Source: Bacteroidaceae bacterium
Lineage (GTDB): Bacteria; Bacteroidota; Bacteroidia; Bacteroidales; Bacteroidaceae
Direction: 5' to 3'
NCBI GenBank assembly: GCA_017547165.1
Contig: JAFYQK010000023.1
Location: 1 to 58,534 of the forward strand
DNA length: 58,534 bases
The notes beneath the pieces were generated by a model. It searched no databases, was not told where the DNA came from, and worked only from the letters and a program-made list of their open reading frames with translations. Below are positions 34,784-45,206 of this stretch, one piece after another. A program made the translations under genes and the position numbers. Every line of letters begins with the position of its first letter. Positions within the stretch are counted from its first letter, which is position 1.

Positions 34784-34791
34784 TATCTTTG
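34784..34791 (+). promoter_or_regulatory. -7 promoter box of the pfp gene
   Basis: TATCTTTG at 34784-34791 fits TAnnTTTG, 43 bp before the start codon. No good -33 box is at the usual distance. Confidence 0.5.
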
Positions 34792-34834
34792 TTTTCAAAT
34801 ATTGTCAAACATTTAAATATTATTTAATACAACT

Positions 34835-36484
34835 ATGGAAAAAAGTGCATTGCAAATTGCAAGAGCAGCTTACCAGCCTAAGCTGCCCAAGGCCCTTCAG
34901 GGTGCTGTAAAGGCTCAGGAAGGTGCCGCTACACAGAGTGTTGGCAACCAGGAGGAAATCAAGGCCCTCTTCCCCAACACCTATGGTATGCCCGTAGTAG
35001 AGTTCGTTTCTGCCGAGAGCGAGAACAACACTGCCATCAATGTGGGTATCATCCTCTCTGGTGGTCAGGCTCCTGGCGGTCACAACGTTATCAGCGGTCT
35101 TTATGACGGTGTTAAGTCTCTCAACAAGGACAGCAAACTTTATGGCTTCCTCATGGGTCCAGGTGGTTTGGTAGACCACAAGTATGTTGAGTTCACCGAC
35201 GAGCTCATCGATGAGTATCGCAACACCGGCGGTTTCGACATCATCGGTTCTGGTCGTACCAAGCTCGAAAAGGAGAGCCAGTTCGAGGCAGGTTATGAGA
35301 TTCTGAAGGAGCTCGGCATCAAGGCATTGGTTATCATCGGTGGTGACGACTCTAACACCAACGCTTGTGTCCTAGCCGAGTACTATGCTGCCAAGCAGTA
35401 TGGCGTACAGGTTATCGGTTGCCCCAAGACCATCGACGGCGACCTGAAGAACGAGCAGATTGAGACCTCTTTCGGTTTCGATACCGCTTGTAAGACCTAC
35501 TCTGAGCTCATCGGCAACATCCAGCGCGACTGTAACAGTGCCCGCAAGTACTGGCACTTCATCAAGCTCATGGGCCGTAGCGCTTCTCACATCGCTCTGG
35601 AGTGTGCTTTGGAGACTCAGCCCAACGTATGTCTCGTTTCTGAGGAAGTAGAGCAGAAGGAGATGTCTCTGGACGATGTAGTTACCTACATCGCTCAGAT
35701 CGTTGCCGACCGTGCTGCTGATGGCAACAACTTCGGTACCGTTCTCATCCCCGAGGGCCTGATCGAGTTCATCCCCGCCATCAAGAAGCTCATCCAGCAG
35801 TTGAACGAGGTTCTCACCGATCCCGCTACCGGCGAGTCTCGCGAGTTTGCAGGTGCCGAGGAGCAGATCGCTTTCGTTAAGGGCAATATCGCTCCCGAGA
35901 ACCTTGCTATCCTCGAGTCTCTCCCCGCCGACGTTGCTCGTCAGCTCTGCCTTGATCGCGACCCCCACGGCAACGTGCAGGTTTCTCTCATCGAGACCGA
36001 GAAGTTGCTCAGCCGCATGGTTGAGGGCAAGCTCGCTGCCTGGAAGAAGGAAGGCAAGTATGCTGGCAAGTTCAGCGCTCAGCACCACTTCTTCGGCTAC
36101 GAAGGCCGTTGCGCTGCTCCCTCTAACTACGATGCCGACTACTGCTACAGCCTCGGTTACAATGCAAGCCGCCTGATTGCTAACGGCAAGACCGGTTACA
36201 TGAGCGTTATCAAGAACACAACAGCTCCTGCTGCCGAGTGGATTGCAGGTGGTGTGCCCATCACTATGATGATGAACATCGAGCGTCGTAACGGTGCCAA
36301 CAAGCCCGTTATCCGCAAGGCTCTTGTTGAGCTCGAGGGTGCTCCCTTCAAGTTCTTCGCCGCTCACCGCGAGGAGTGGGCCAAGCAGACCGCTTACGTA
36401 TATCCCGGTCCCATCCAGTACTGGGGTCCCACAGAGGTTTGTGACCAGTGCACAAAGACTCTTGCTCTCGAGCAGGCAAAGTAA
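34835..36484 (+). CDS. pfp: Diphosphate--fructose-6-phosphate 1-phosphotransferase
   Basis: A 549-residue PPi-dependent phosphofructokinase (long type), which reversibly phosphorylates fructose-6-phosphate with pyrophosphate and replaces ATP-PFK in many Bacteroidota. Motifs are [25 protein letters not shown] (Asp in GGDD blocks ATP use), [21 protein letters not shown] and the C-terminal fold. The codon use is strikingly biased to C-ending codons (ATC, AAC, TTC, GCC), unlike most neighbours, the pattern of a highly expressed gene. The lysozyme gene begins within a few bases after it. Confidence 0.95.
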   Translation: MEKSALQIARAAYQPKLPKALQGAVKAQEGAATQSVGNQEEIKALFPNTYGMPVVEFVSAESENNTAINVGIILSGGQAPGGHNVISGLYDGVKSLNKDSKLYGFLMGPGGLVDHKYVEFTDELIDEYRNTGGFDIIGSGRTKLEKESQFEAGYEILKELGIKALVIIGGDDSNTNACVLAEYYAAKQYGVQVIGCPKTIDGDLKNEQIETSFGFDTACKTYSELIGNIQRDCNSARKYWHFIKLMGRSASHIALECALETQPNVCLVSEEVEQKEMSLDDVVTYIAQIVADRAADGNNFGTVLIPEGLIEFIPAIKKLIQQLNEVLTDPATGESREFAGAEEQIAFVKGNIAPENLAILESLPADVARQLCLDRDPHGNVQVSLIETEKLLSRMVEGKLAAWKKEGKYAGKFSAQHHFFGYEGRCAAPSNYDADYCYSLGYNASRLIANGKTGYMSVIKNTTAPAAEWIAGGVPITMMMNIERRNGANKPVIRKALVELEGAPFKFFAAHREEWAKQTAYVYPGPIQYWGPTEVCDQCTKTLALEQAK

Positions 36485-36490
36485 TTGCTG

Positions 36491-37369
36491 ATGCCTCAGG
36501 TAAAGAAAAATAATATCTACCGCCGCTCTTCTGCCAGCAAAAAAGGTTCGAAGAGCGGTGGTTCTTTTTCCAACAAAAAAAGAAGAAAATTTCCTTGGTG
36601 GAGTTTCCTACTGGGTATGGTTCTTTTTCTTTCATCTTTTTGTTTCATTTTCTTTTATTATTTTGTTAATCCTTTAAGTTTTACTTTAAAGAGCTCTGTA
36701 AATAAAGTTTATTTTCCACCAGGATATACAATCCGAGGCATTGATATCAGTCATTATCAAGGAGTGGTTGATTGGGAACTTCTGCGTAACGCCAGCATGG
36801 ATTCTGATCCAGTCTCATTTGTTATTGTTAAAGCTACTGAAGGCGAGACAATAATAGATGAATGTTTCAACGATAATTTCTATCAGGCTCGCAAAAACGG
36901 TGTTGTGAGGGGAGCCTATCATTTTTTGGTCCCTAATGTCTCTGCCAAGAAACAAGCAATTTTTTTTCTTCGCCAGGCACATCTTGAAGAAGGTGATTTG
37001 CCGCCAGTGCTCGATGTCGAAGACGAGACGAGGTGGCTTGCAGCAGGTAAGGATAAGCGTCAAATTCAAAAAATGGCATTAGAGTGGCTTGATATAGTGG
37101 AGAAACATTATCAAGTTACTCCAATAATATACAGCAGCTACAAGTTCCGTCAAGATGTTCTATCAGATAAAAAGTTTGATAGGTATCCTTTTTGGATGGC
37201 TCACTATTTTGTAGATACCACAGCTAAAGATGTTCAATGGTCATTCTGGCAACATACCGACCAAGGCAAAATTTCTGGCATTGTAGGCTATGTTGACTGC
37301 AATGTTTTTGGTGGAACTTTAGAAGAGTTTAATTCTCTGTTGATTCCCCCTCTTTCTGTTGCTGACTAA
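36491..37369 (+). CDS. Membrane-anchored GH25 lysozyme-like hydrolase
   Basis: 292 residues from the ATG at 36491 (MPQVKKNNIYRRSS); a TTG at 36485 directly after the pfp stop could also serve. The first 40 residues are very basic (Lys/Arg/Ser), followed by one transmembrane helix (about 38-60), so it is anchored with the catalytic domain outside the cytoplasm. The GH25 domain has GIDISHYQGVVDW, VKATEGETIID, GAYHFLVP and LPPVLDVEDE, including the catalytic acidic pair. It should cleave peptidoglycan between MurNAc and GlcNAc. A large hairpin terminator follows. Confidence 0.9.
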   Translation: MPQVKKNNIYRRSSASKKGSKSGGSFSNKKRRKFPWWSFLLGMVLFLSSFCFIFFYYFVNPLSFTLKSSVNKVYFPPGYTIRGIDISHYQGVVDWELLRNASMDSDPVSFVIVKATEGETIIDECFNDNFYQARKNGVVRGAYHFLVPNVSAKKQAIFFLRQAHLEEGDLPPVLDVEDETRWLAAGKDKRQIQKMALEWLDIVEKHYQVTPIIYSSYKFRQDVLSDKKFDRYPFWMAHYFVDTTAKDVQWSFWQHTDQGKISGIVGYVDCNVFGGTLEEFNSLLIPPLSVAD

Positions 37370-37383
37370 TAAAAGAAAAAAAT

Positions 37384-37442
37384 AAGCAGATAAGAATGTT
37401 TGTGAAACAACGAAGTTTTTGCAAACAGTTTCTTATCTGCTT
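37384..37442. terminator. Bidirectional terminator between the GH25 gene and pheS
   Basis: AAGCAGATAAGAA (37384-37396) pairs with TTCTTATCTGCTT (37430-37442), with an inner TGTTTG/CAAACA extension and a loop containing CGAAG. It separates two converging genes. Confidence 0.7.
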
Positions 37443-37463
37443 AATAATTAGGTTATTGTTACC

Positions 37464-38483
37464 TTAGTTTGCTGATTTGAATTCGTCAAGGAATCTGGTA
37501 TCATTCTCAGAGAACATACGTAAGTCTTTTACCTGATACTTTAAGTTTGTTATGCGCTCAATGCCCATACCAAATGCATAACCCGTATATTCTTTGCTAT
37601 TGATACCATTGGCTTCAAGTACAGCCGGGTCTACCATACCACACCCTAAAATTTCCACCCAACCTGTGTGCTTGCAGAAAGAACAACCTTTGCCGCCGCA
37701 CAAGTGGCAAGAAATGTCCATTTCTGCACTTGGCTCAGTGAATGGAAAGTATGAAGGACGCAATCTTATCTGTGTTTCTGCACCGAACATTTCTTGTGCA
37801 AAAAGAAGTAATACCTGTTTCAGGTCGGTGAATGATACATTCGTGTCTATATACAAACCTTCTACCTGGTGGAAGAAACAATGAGCGCGAGCAGAAATAG
37901 CCTCGTTACGATAAACACGGCCAGGACAAATCACTCTAATTGGTGGTTTTTGAGTTTCCATAACACGAGCTTGTACGGAACTTGTGTGCGAACGGAGTAT
38001 TATATCGGGACGTGCTTCAATAAAGAAGGTGTCTTGCATATCGCGTGCAGGGTGGTCGTCGGCAAAATTCATGCTTGAATAAACATGCCAATCGTCCTCG
38101 ACCTCTGGTCCTTCTGCCAATGTGAAACCAAGGCGTGCAAATATATCTACAATTTCGTTCTTGACGATTGTTAGTGGGTGGCGTGTACCTAATTTTATTG
38201 GATAGGGCGTACGAGTTAAGTCAATTGCGTCACCACAATTAGCTTCAACTGCAACGTTCTCCTTAAGTTCATTAATCTTTTGGGTAAGGCCTTGTTTTAA
38301 TGCATTTATCTTTTGTCCAAGAACCTTTTTCTCTTCGGGAGCAACAGACCTGAATGCCTCCATCAAGTCATTCATTATACCTTTTCTACCAAGGTATTTT
38401 ATACGAAGCTGTTCTACCTCTTCTGTATTGCTTGCTTTAAGATTGGCTATTTCAGCAGCCAATAGTTCTATCTTATGTGTCAT
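37464..38483 (-). CDS. pheS: Phenylalanyl-tRNA synthetase alpha subunit
   Basis: A 339-residue class II synthetase subunit. The N-terminal coiled coil (IELLAAEIANLKASNTEEVEQL onward) is followed by the catalytic domain with motif 2 (ICPGRVYRNEAISARAHCFFHQVEGLYID) and motif 3 (GYAFGMGIERITNLKYQVKDLR). A zinc-like cysteine set occurs in CHLCGGKGCSFCKHTG, which some bacterial PheS have. Length and order are standard. pheT is not adjacent. Confidence 0.96.
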   Translation of the reverse strand: MTHKIELLAAEIANLKASNTEEVEQLRIKYLGRKGIMNDLMEAFRSVAPEEKKVLGQKINALKQGLTQKINELKENVAVEANCGDAIDLTRTPYPIKLGTRHPLTIVKNEIVDIFARLGFTLAEGPEVEDDWHVYSSMNFADDHPARDMQDTFFIEARPDIILRSHTSSVQARVMETQKPPIRVICPGRVYRNEAISARAHCFFHQVEGLYIDTNVSFTDLKQVLLLFAQEMFGAETQIRLRPSYFPFTEPSAEMDISCHLCGGKGCSFCKHTGWVEILGCGMVDPAVLEANGINSKEYTGYAFGMGIERITNLKYQVKDLRMFSENDTRFLDEFKSAN

Positions 38484-38502
38484 ACTATTTTTAAATTTTC
38501 TG

Positions 38503-38510
38503 CAAAGATA
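38503..38510 (-). promoter_or_regulatory. -7 promoter box of pheS
   Basis: Minus-strand TATCTTTG (plus 38503-38510), 20 bp ahead of the pheS start. It leaves a very short leader, so no leader-peptide attenuator or T-box fits here. Confidence 0.5.
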
Positions 38511-38553
38511 ATGTTTTTTCTTAAAAAATGGATGTTATATTCTAATAAATATG

Positions 38554-38561
38554 TACTTTTG
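38554..38561 (+). promoter_or_regulatory. -7 promoter box of the DUF4348 lipoprotein gene
   Basis: TACTTTTG fits TAnnTTTG and lies 30 bp before the ATG at 38592. It argues against any start upstream of that point. Confidence 0.5.
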
Positions 38562-38591
38562 TATTGTTGTACTGCAACACACGCTAACAAT

Positions 38592-39464
38592 ATGAAAATT
38601 ATTAATCTAAATTTATTTTTAGTAATACTGCTGCTCATTATATTATTTACCTCTTGTGTATTTCGGGATACAGGCAAGGATAAAGTTGATGCAGGCATGG
38701 ATGTTAATATCCAGAAATCAGATTCAAGCTCAGTTAAAGGGGCTGTTTTAGTGACTGATGATGAGTTGAATGCGTATACTTTAAACAATGAGCGGATTGA
38801 TAGGATTTTTGAAGATTTCCTTTTCTTTTATATAAGTGATCCAGGATTGCAAGTTGAGCGTACAGTGTTTCCTCTCCGTGTATTTAATACCGATAATTCT
38901 GAAACAGAGATAAATCCCTCTCTGCTTAATTCGGAATTTATTTTTATGACAGGAGACTATATTACAAAGATACACTCCTCTTCTTCCAAATCGGAAAACT
39001 GTGAACCAGAAAACTGTTCCAGCGCCACTCTCCAGAAGATAAATCTTCTTAACAGTCAAATTACAAATTATAATTTTGCCAAAAAAAACGAAGAGTGGCG
39101 GTTGATTTCTGTTTCAAAAAAATCTGTTTCAGAATCAGATCTTAACAGATTTCTCACATTTTATGCGCATTTTACTCAAAACGAGGAATTCAGATATAAA
39201 TCTTTAAAACCATCTATCCAAGTTTCCATGATGGAGCCTGACGATGAGTCGCAGACAATAGAAGGCTTTATTAGTCGAGACCAGTTCTTGACGATGTGCA
39301 ACGATATTCCAAGTGGAACAATCACCAATATTAGATATAACCAGACTTATTCTGCCACCACCAATATTACTCTTGAAAAGATTGGGATAGGTAACGGAAT
39401 GAAAGAGATGTTTCATTTTAGCATCATTAATAATCGTTGGCAGTTGTCTGGTTACGAGAATTGA
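38592..39464 (+). CDS. DUF4348-like lipoprotein
   Basis: 290 residues from ATG 38592 (MKIINLNLFLVILLLIILFTSC). The hydrophobic segment ends in a lipobox-like LFTSC with Cys22 as the likely lipidated residue, so it is an exported lipoprotein. The mature region contains IDRIFEDFLFFYISDPGLQVERTVFPLRVF, the pattern of the DUF4348 family of Bacteroidota (FxxFxxxFxxDxxFQxxRxxFPL). An upstream in-frame ATG at 38475 would lie before the promoter and overlap pheS, so I reject it. The function is unknown. murB follows 29 bp later. Confidence 0.75.
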   Translation: MKIINLNLFLVILLLIILFTSCVFRDTGKDKVDAGMDVNIQKSDSSSVKGAVLVTDDELNAYTLNNERIDRIFEDFLFFYISDPGLQVERTVFPLRVFNTDNSETEINPSLLNSEFIFMTGDYITKIHSSSSKSENCEPENCSSATLQKINLLNSQITNYNFAKKNEEWRLISVSKKSVSESDLNRFLTFYAHFTQNEEFRYKSLKPSIQVSMMEPDDESQTIEGFISRDQFLTMCNDIPSGTITNIRYNQTYSATTNITLEKIGIGNGMKEMFHFSIINNRWQLSGYEN

Positions 39465-39493
39465 CATGTCATATCACATTTTTATTTTTTTAG

Positions 39494-40525
39494 ATGAATA
39501 TTTGTCACGATATATCATTGCTTCAATACAATACATTTGGTATTGACGTTCACGCCAACACTCTTATTTCTTATGAAAGTAACGAAGAACTTGTTGATAT
39601 AGTTTTGAACCATCTGCCAAATTTACCCAAACCTCTGCTGCACATTGGTGGAGGTAGTAATTTGCTTTTCATGAATGATTTCAAAGGGACTATTCTGCTT
39701 AGTGAAATCAAGATTGTTGAGGTAGTTACAGAAACAGAAGATAGCGTCATTATTAGGGCAGGTTCTGGATTGGTTCTGGATGAATTCATTTCATATACTC
39801 TTTCTCAGGGATGGTATGGATTAGAGAATTTAAGTCTTATCCCAGGTCAGGTCGGAGCCAGTGCTGTTCAAAATGTAGGTGCTTATGGGGTTGAGGCAGG
39901 GGATCGAATAGTTGCCGTTAATTGCATCTCTCTCCTTGATGGAAGTGAAAAACGATTCTCTCATGACGAATGCAACTATTCCTACCGTCACAGCATCTTT
40001 AAGGAATCGCATTTATATGGTAAGTATGCCGTGGTTAGTGTTGAGTATGCTTTAAGTAAGACATTTATTCCCCAACTAAACTATGGGGGGATAATGCATT
40101 TTCTTACTTCTTTTGGATTTACACTAGAAGGGGTGTCGGCCATACAATTACGTGATATTATCATATCTATTCGACGTGAAAAACTTCCAGATCCTAAAGT
40201 CATAGGCAATGCAGGAAGTTTCTTCATGAATCCTATTGTTGATATTTCACTGCTCGAAAAGATACGCACCCAATATCCCGAAGTGCCGCATTATCCAACT
40301 TCTCATGGTAAAGTAAAAATTCCAGCAGCCTGGTTGATTGACAAATGTGGTTGGAAGGGCAAGTCGCTGGGAAAAGCTTCAGTCCATTCGCGTCAGCCTT
40401 TGGTCTTAATAAATAATGGCTATGCCACAGGCAATGATATTAAATCCCTTTCGGACCGAATTCAACAAGATGTTTTTGATAAGTTTTCTATAAGTATCTG
40501 TCCGGAAGTCAATTTTATCTATTAG
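39494..40525 (+). CDS. murB: UDP-N-acetylenolpyruvoylglucosamine reductase
   Basis: A 343-residue FAD enzyme that reduces UDP-GlcNAc-enolpyruvate to UDP-MurNAc with NADPH. FAD-binding motifs are LHIGGGSNLLF and LIPGQVGASAVQNVGAYGVE; the catalytic serine is in GNAGSFFMNP; the C-terminal glutamate is in SICPEVNFI. Length and domain order fit the type I (E. coli-like) MurB. It is transcribed with the DUF4348 lipoprotein gene. Confidence 0.96.
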   Translation: MNICHDISLLQYNTFGIDVHANTLISYESNEELVDIVLNHLPNLPKPLLHIGGGSNLLFMNDFKGTILLSEIKIVEVVTETEDSVIIRAGSGLVLDEFISYTLSQGWYGLENLSLIPGQVGASAVQNVGAYGVEAGDRIVAVNCISLLDGSEKRFSHDECNYSYRHSIFKESHLYGKYAVVSVEYALSKTFIPQLNYGGIMHFLTSFGFTLEGVSAIQLRDIIISIRREKLPDPKVIGNAGSFFMNPIVDISLLEKIRTQYPEVPHYPTSHGKVKIPAAWLIDKCGWKGKSLGKASVHSRQPLVLINNGYATGNDIKSLSDRIQQDVFDKFSISICPEVNFIY

Positions 40526-40609
40526 TGTTCTCATGCGGTTTTTATTCAAGAAAATGTCTATCTGTCGATTTATCGTATTATCATTTATCCCCTCAATCAA
40601 ATATTAACT

Positions 40610-41119
40610 ATGAAGCAATCAAATATCGAAATATTGATGAAAGAAGACATCTGGCAACTTATTGGTAAGGATTGGATGCTTATTACTGCTGGTAATAGTG
40701 ACGGAATAAACACAATGACAGCCTCTTGGGGTGGAATAGGGTGGTTGTGGAACAAACCTGTTGCCTTTGTTTTTATTCGTCCCGAAAGATATACTCACGA
40801 GTTTGTTGAGGCTAATACACACCTTACGCTGTCTTTTTTTGACGATTCATATCGTTCTGCACTTCAGTTATGTGGGACTAAGAGTGGACGTGATTGTGAT
40901 AAAATTTCTGCCGCAGGCCTTACTACAGTAGCAATTGAAACAGATGTTTATGGTTTTGAGGAGTCTCGTTTAACCTTGCAGTGCCGCAAACTCTTTAAGA
41001 GTCAAATGAACGAAACCTCCTTCTTGGACAAGGAAGTCATGACCAAGTGGTATAACGAATCTCCAGGGGGAGGTTTTCATGATATTTATGTTGTGGAAAT
41101 TACCAAAGTTTATGTGTAA
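40610..41119 (+). CDS. Flavin reductase-like FMN-binding protein
   Basis: A 169-residue protein of the flavin reductase-like / DIM6-NTAB family. The FMN-binding split-barrel shows WMLITAGNSDGINTMTASWGGIGWLWNKPVAFVFIRPERYT, HLTLSFFDDSYRSALQLCGTKSGRD. It probably binds FMN or works as a flavin or flavodoxin-like reductase. Lack of neighbours with a clear role leaves the substrate open. It ends 31 bp before the convergent udk. Confidence 0.85.
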   Translation: MKQSNIEILMKEDIWQLIGKDWMLITAGNSDGINTMTASWGGIGWLWNKPVAFVFIRPERYTHEFVEANTHLTLSFFDDSYRSALQLCGTKSGRDCDKISAAGLTTVAIETDVYGFEESRLTLQCRKLFKSQMNETSFLDKEVMTKWYNESPGGGFHDIYVVEITKVYV

Positions 41120-41150
41120 GGCATTGGTTTGCGTCTACATCTACATCTGT

Positions 41151-41759
41151 TTATTTTACCATATTTTTTATATATGATTTGATGATATTGATGGCCTGGT
41201 GGTTTGAACCTCCCTCGGGGACAATAAGGTCGGCATATCTTTTTGTTGGTTCAATGAACTCCTCATGCATTGGTTTCAGTACCTTGGTATAGCGGTCTAT
41301 TACCATTTCTGTTGTTCTTCCACGTTCCACTGTATCGCGCAAGATATTGCGTATGAGACGTATGTCGGCATCAGTGTCTACAAAAATCTTAAGGTCCATC
41401 AGATCGCGCAAATCTTTTCTATATAGTGCCATAATGCCTTCGATAATGATAACTTTACATGGCTCTATATGTATGGTTTCTACCATACGATTTGATGTTA
41501 TATAATCATAGGTCGGTTGCTCTATGGAATTTCCCAGCTTTAGTTCGCTTAAGTGTTTGTATAACAAGTCCCAATCAAAAGCATCAGGATGGTCGTAGTT
41601 GATTTGCCTACGTTCATCCATTGTCAGATGGGTGTTGTCGTTATAATAAGAATCTTGCGGAATAAGAGCCACACTTTCGTCCTTAAGGGCCTGCATAATT
41701 TTTTTTACTACGGTAGTTTTTCCGCTTCCGGTACCGCCTCCTATGCCTATAATATACAT
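41151..41759 (-). CDS. udk: Uridine kinase
   Basis: 202 residues from ATG 41759 ([18 protein letters not shown]). It phosphorylates uridine and cytidine in pyrimidine salvage. The P-loop GGTGSGKTT is at 8-16, and the nucleoside-binding [18 protein letters not shown] and [17 protein letters not shown] follow. The frame is open to 41906 upstream, but those 49 residues carry no family similarity and sit in the promoter region of the divergent hisG. Confidence 0.95.
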   Translation of the reverse strand: MYIIGIGGGTGSGKTTVVKKIMQALKDESVALIPQDSYYNDNTHLTMDERRQINYDHPDAFDWDLLYKHLSELKLGNSIEQPTYDYITSNRMVETIHIEPCKVIIIEGIMALYRKDLRDLMDLKIFVDTDADIRLIRNILRDTVERGRTTEMVIDRYTKVLKPMHEEFIEPTKRYADLIVPEGGSNHQAINIIKSYIKNMVK

Positions 41760-41871
41760 TTTAAGATAGTGAAGTTTACTTTTTGTATTGATATTTGACG
41801 CTAAGTTATATGTTTTTGTCGGCAAAAACGAATAATAGGTGATAAAAAGTATATTGTAAAGGAAAAAAGTG

Positions 41872-41879
41872 TAACTTTG
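41872..41879 (+). promoter_or_regulatory. -7 promoter box of the his operon
   Basis: TAACTTTG at 41872-41879 fits TAnnTTTG, 43 bp before hisG. A TTG at 41854-41856 is 15 bp upstream, somewhat close. No His-rich leader peptide is seen, so classic his attenuation is unlikely. Confidence 0.55.
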
Positions 41880-41922
41880 CGTTCTCGTAAAGCGCAGATT
41901 TTGCATAAATAGACAGAAAATA

Positions 41923-42774
41923 ATGTTAAGAATTGCAGTTCAGGCAAAGGGAAGACTCTTTGAAGAGACAATGTCTTTATTGTCAGAGGCAGGTATTAAA
42001 GTAAGTACAAGCAAGCGTACACTGCTTGTTCAAAGTACAGAATTTCCTATTGAGGTATTATATCTTCGAGATGATGATATACCTCGGTGTGTTGCTACAG
42101 GAGTCACAGACTTGGGAATTGTAGGAAGAAATGAGTACGAAGAGCGTCAAGAACCCGCAGATATTATTCGTCCGTTAGGTTTTTCACGTTGCCGTATGTC
42201 TCTTGCTATACCTAAAGCTGTAAAATATACAGGCATAGGATGGTTTGAAGGTAAAAAGATAGCAACCTCTTATCCTAATATTTTACGTCGTTTTCTCCAG
42301 GAGAATCATATTATGGCTGATATACATGTCATTACAGGTTCTGTTGAGATAAGTCCTGGTATTGGTTTGTCTGATGCCATTTTTGATATAGTAAGCAGCG
42401 GTAGTACTCTTGTTAGTAACAATCTTAGCGAGGTAGAGGTGATTATGAAAAGCGAGGCTCTTTTAATTGGAAACCGTAATTTGTCTCCTCGTAAACGTGC
42501 GATCTTAGAAGAATTGCTATTCCGTATAGAAGCTGTAAAGGCTGCAGAGAATAAAAAGTATGTGCTAATGAATGTTCCAACAGAACGTATCCCCGATGTA
42601 GTTTTAGTACTGCCAGGTGCCAAGTCTCCGACCATTATGCCTCTGGCTACTGAAGGTTGGAGCAGTATACATACTGTTATCGAGGAGAAGTCTTTCTGGG
42701 AAATTATCTCTAAGCTAAAGGAATTGGGAGCACAGGGCATTCTTGTTATGCCAATTGAAAAAATGATTTTCTAA
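41923..42774 (+). CDS. hisG: ATP phosphoribosyltransferase (long form)
   Basis: The first enzyme of histidine synthesis, joining ATP and PRPP. At 283 residues it is the long hexameric form, with the C-terminal regulatory domain (about 205-283, [29 protein letters not shown]) that binds histidine for feedback inhibition. Catalytic-domain motifs are [24 protein letters not shown] and [13 protein letters not shown]. It starts the his operon; hisD follows after 26 bp. Confidence 0.96.
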   Translation: MLRIAVQAKGRLFEETMSLLSEAGIKVSTSKRTLLVQSTEFPIEVLYLRDDDIPRCVATGVTDLGIVGRNEYEERQEPADIIRPLGFSRCRMSLAIPKAVKYTGIGWFEGKKIATSYPNILRRFLQENHIMADIHVITGSVEISPGIGLSDAIFDIVSSGSTLVSNNLSEVEVIMKSEALLIGNRNLSPRKRAILEELLFRIEAVKAAENKKYVLMNVPTERIPDVVLVLPGAKSPTIMPLATEGWSSIHTVIEEKSFWEIISKLKELGAQGILVMPIEKMIF

Positions 42775-42800
42775 AAAATATATTTACTGATGTCGGAAAG

Positions 42801-44087
42801 ATGAATATCATCAAATATCCCAAGAGAGAGGAATATGCAAATTTCCTTCAGCGTCCGCATAAGGATTCTAGTGATCTTGTTTCAGTAGTTTCTCAAATTC
42901 TTAATGATGTCAAGGAGGCTGGAGATTCGGCAGTTTTGAACTATGAGGAGAAATTTGATAAGGTTAAGCTCTCATCGCTTCTTGTTACAGAAGAAGAGTT
43001 TAAAAGGGCAGAACAATCAATAAGTGAAGAACTAAAGTCTGCTATACATTTGGCTCATTCCAATATTTCTTGTTTTCACAAAGCTCAGCGAATGCAGTTT
43101 GTGGAAGTGGAAACTGCGCCAGGAGTGACATGTTGGCAAAAATCTGTGGCTATTGAAAAAGTTGGACTTTATATTCCTGGAGGCACAGCGCCTTTATTCA
43201 GTACTGTTCTTATGCTTGCCACACCAGCTAAGATAGCTGGATGCTCCGAGATTGTTCTTTGTTCACCGCCTTTAAAGGATGGCTCCATACACCCTGCTAT
43301 AATGTACGCGGCCAAGGTTTCAGGTGTTGATAAGATATATAAATGCGGCGGCGTTCAGGCTATTGCTGCTATGGCATATGGAACTGAGTCTGTACCTAAG
43401 GTAAGTAAGATTTTTGGTCCGGGTAACCAGTATGTCACTTGCGCCAAGCAACAGGTTAGTATGACTGACGTCGCCATCGATATGCCTGCAGGTCCGTCAG
43501 AAGTAGCCATCATTGCCGATGCTACTTGTCATCCTAAATATGTTGCTGCCGATATGTTAAGTCAGGCTGAACATGGACTTGATTCGCAAAGCATACTTTT
43601 TACTGATTGTATTGAAGTTGCAGAGTCTGTGGCATTAGAGATTGAAAAACAACTTCAACAATTGTCTCGCAAATCTTTAGCTGAGGCTTCGCTTCAGCAT
43701 AGTAGCATTGTTGTTTTGAACTCAATGTCGGAAGCTTTTGATATTTGCAATGAATATGCTCCAGAACACCTTATCCTTGCTATGGACGATGCCTTGAAGT
43801 GGTCTGGTAATGTTGTTAATGCCGGCAGTGTATTTCTTGGACATTATAGTTGTGAAAGTGCAGGTGATTATGCCTCTGGCACTAATCATACTCTTCCTAC
43901 GAGCGGTTATGCAAAGGCTTATAGCGGAGTAAATCTTGATAGTTTCTCGCGTAAGATAACCTTTCAATATCTTACACCTCAAGGGGTTGAAAGTATTGGA
44001 CACGCTGTTGAAATTATGGCTCAAGCTGAAAGTCTTGATGCCCATAGCAATGCAATGACTATAAGAATAAAAGATTTGAAAAAATAA
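42801..44087 (+). CDS. hisD: Histidinol dehydrogenase
   Basis: A 428-residue zinc enzyme that oxidises histidinol to histidine in two NAD-dependent steps. Motifs are [38 protein letters not shown] and the zinc-site histidines in [12 protein letters not shown] and [12 protein letters not shown]. The length fits. Second gene of the his operon, 34 bp ahead of hisC. Confidence 0.96.
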   Translation: MNIIKYPKREEYANFLQRPHKDSSDLVSVVSQILNDVKEAGDSAVLNYEEKFDKVKLSSLLVTEEEFKRAEQSISEELKSAIHLAHSNISCFHKAQRMQFVEVETAPGVTCWQKSVAIEKVGLYIPGGTAPLFSTVLMLATPAKIAGCSEIVLCSPPLKDGSIHPAIMYAAKVSGVDKIYKCGGVQAIAAMAYGTESVPKVSKIFGPGNQYVTCAKQQVSMTDVAIDMPAGPSEVAIIADATCHPKYVAADMLSQAEHGLDSQSILFTDCIEVAESVALEIEKQLQQLSRKSLAEASLQHSSIVVLNSMSEAFDICNEYAPEHLILAMDDALKWSGNVVNAGSVFLGHYSCESAGDYASGTNHTLPTSGYAKAYSGVNLDSFSRKITFQYLTPQGVESIGHAVEIMAQAESLDAHSNAMTIRIKDLKK

Positions 44088-44121
44088 TAGAAAATCTCAG
44101 TATATCACACATTTATACAAT

Positions 44122-45165
44122 ATGATAGATAATCTTGTAAGAAAGAACATTTTGGCGCTTAAACCTTATTCTTGTGCACGTGATGAGTTTAAGGGACAAG
44201 AGGCTCATGTCTTTCTTGATGCTAATGAAAGTGCCTACAACTACCCTCTAAACAGATATCCCGATCCATTGCAAGAGCAACTTAAAAAAAGTATATCGCA
44301 AGTAAAAGGTATACCCTCAGAAAAGATATTTTTGGGTAATGGAAGTGATGAGGCGATAGACCTTGTTTATCGAATTTTTTGCGAACCACGTGTAGATAAT
44401 GTTGTTGCAATTGAACCAACCTATGGCATGTACAAGGTTTGCGCTGATATAAATGATGTTGAGTATCGTCCTGTACCATTATCAGTAAATTATGCTTTGT
44501 CTGCTGACGCTTTGCTTCAGGCTGTGGATGAGCATACTAAGGTCATATGGATATGTACTCCAAATAATCCTACTGGCAATGATTTGGATAGAGGTGAGAT
44601 ACAGAAACTGCTGACTAACTTCAAGGGCATTGTTGTAGTGGATGAGGCTTATGGTGATTTTTCAAACCTCAAACCTATGCGTACTTATCTTGAATACTTT
44701 CCACGTATGATTGTGCTCAATACCTTTTCTAAATCATGGGCATCAGCAGCAATACGTTTGGGCATGGCTTTTGCTTCGGAAGAAATTATTGCTCTTTTCA
44801 ATAAAGTAAAATATCCTTACAATATAAATCTTCTTACTCAACAAGCTGCGCAAGATGCTATCAGTCAGATTATTCGTATAGAGCGATGGAACAAAGAAAT
44901 ACGTAACGAGCGTCAGCATCTAATTCCCTCGCTAAGGGAACTTTCTTTTGTTGAACATGTTTACCCCACATCAGCTAATTTCGTCCTTGTAAAGGTTAAC
45001 GATGCGGATGCCATATATAATTATTTGATGAATAAAGGAATTATTGTTCGCAACAGAACACGCGTTACCATGTGCCAAAATGCTTTGCGAATAACTATTG
45101 GTTCAAAAGAAGAGAATAACGAATTGCTTGGTGCGCTCAGAAATTATCGTACTTCCAAAAGATAA
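44122..45165 (+). CDS. hisC: Histidinol-phosphate aminotransferase
   Basis: A 347-residue class I/II PLP aminotransferase. The PLP lysine lies in [27 protein letters not shown] and [11 protein letters not shown] are typical of HisC. It converts imidazole-acetol phosphate to histidinol phosphate with glutamate. Third gene of the operon, in the order hisG-hisD-hisC-hisB common to Bacteroides. Confidence 0.95.
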   Translation: MIDNLVRKNILALKPYSCARDEFKGQEAHVFLDANESAYNYPLNRYPDPLQEQLKKSISQVKGIPSEKIFLGNGSDEAIDLVYRIFCEPRVDNVVAIEPTYGMYKVCADINDVEYRPVPLSVNYALSADALLQAVDEHTKVIWICTPNNPTGNDLDRGEIQKLLTNFKGIVVVDEAYGDFSNLKPMRTYLEYFPRMIVLNTFSKSWASAAIRLGMAFASEEIIALFNKVKYPYNINLLTQQAAQDAISQIIRIERWNKEIRNERQHLIPSLRELSFVEHVYPTSANFVLVKVNDADAIYNYLMNKGIIVRNRTRVTMCQNALRITIGSKEENNELLGALRNYRTSKR

Positions 45166-45206
45166 TCCCATTTTCTCTCCTCACATATTTATCCATAAGA
45201 AATGTC

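Noticed and set aside
35372-36367. A 331-codon open frame on the minus strand opposite pfp
   Set aside because: It is a by-product of the C-ending codon bias of pfp; its translation is low-complexity Leu/Gly/Val.
41760-41906. Extended N-terminus for uridine kinase
   Set aside because: The extra 49 residues have no family similarity, and the P-loop sits at the usual distance from the ATG at 41759.
41880-41922. Histidine leader peptide / attenuator before hisG
   Set aside because: The leader is only about 40 bp and has no run of His codons or terminator pairing.
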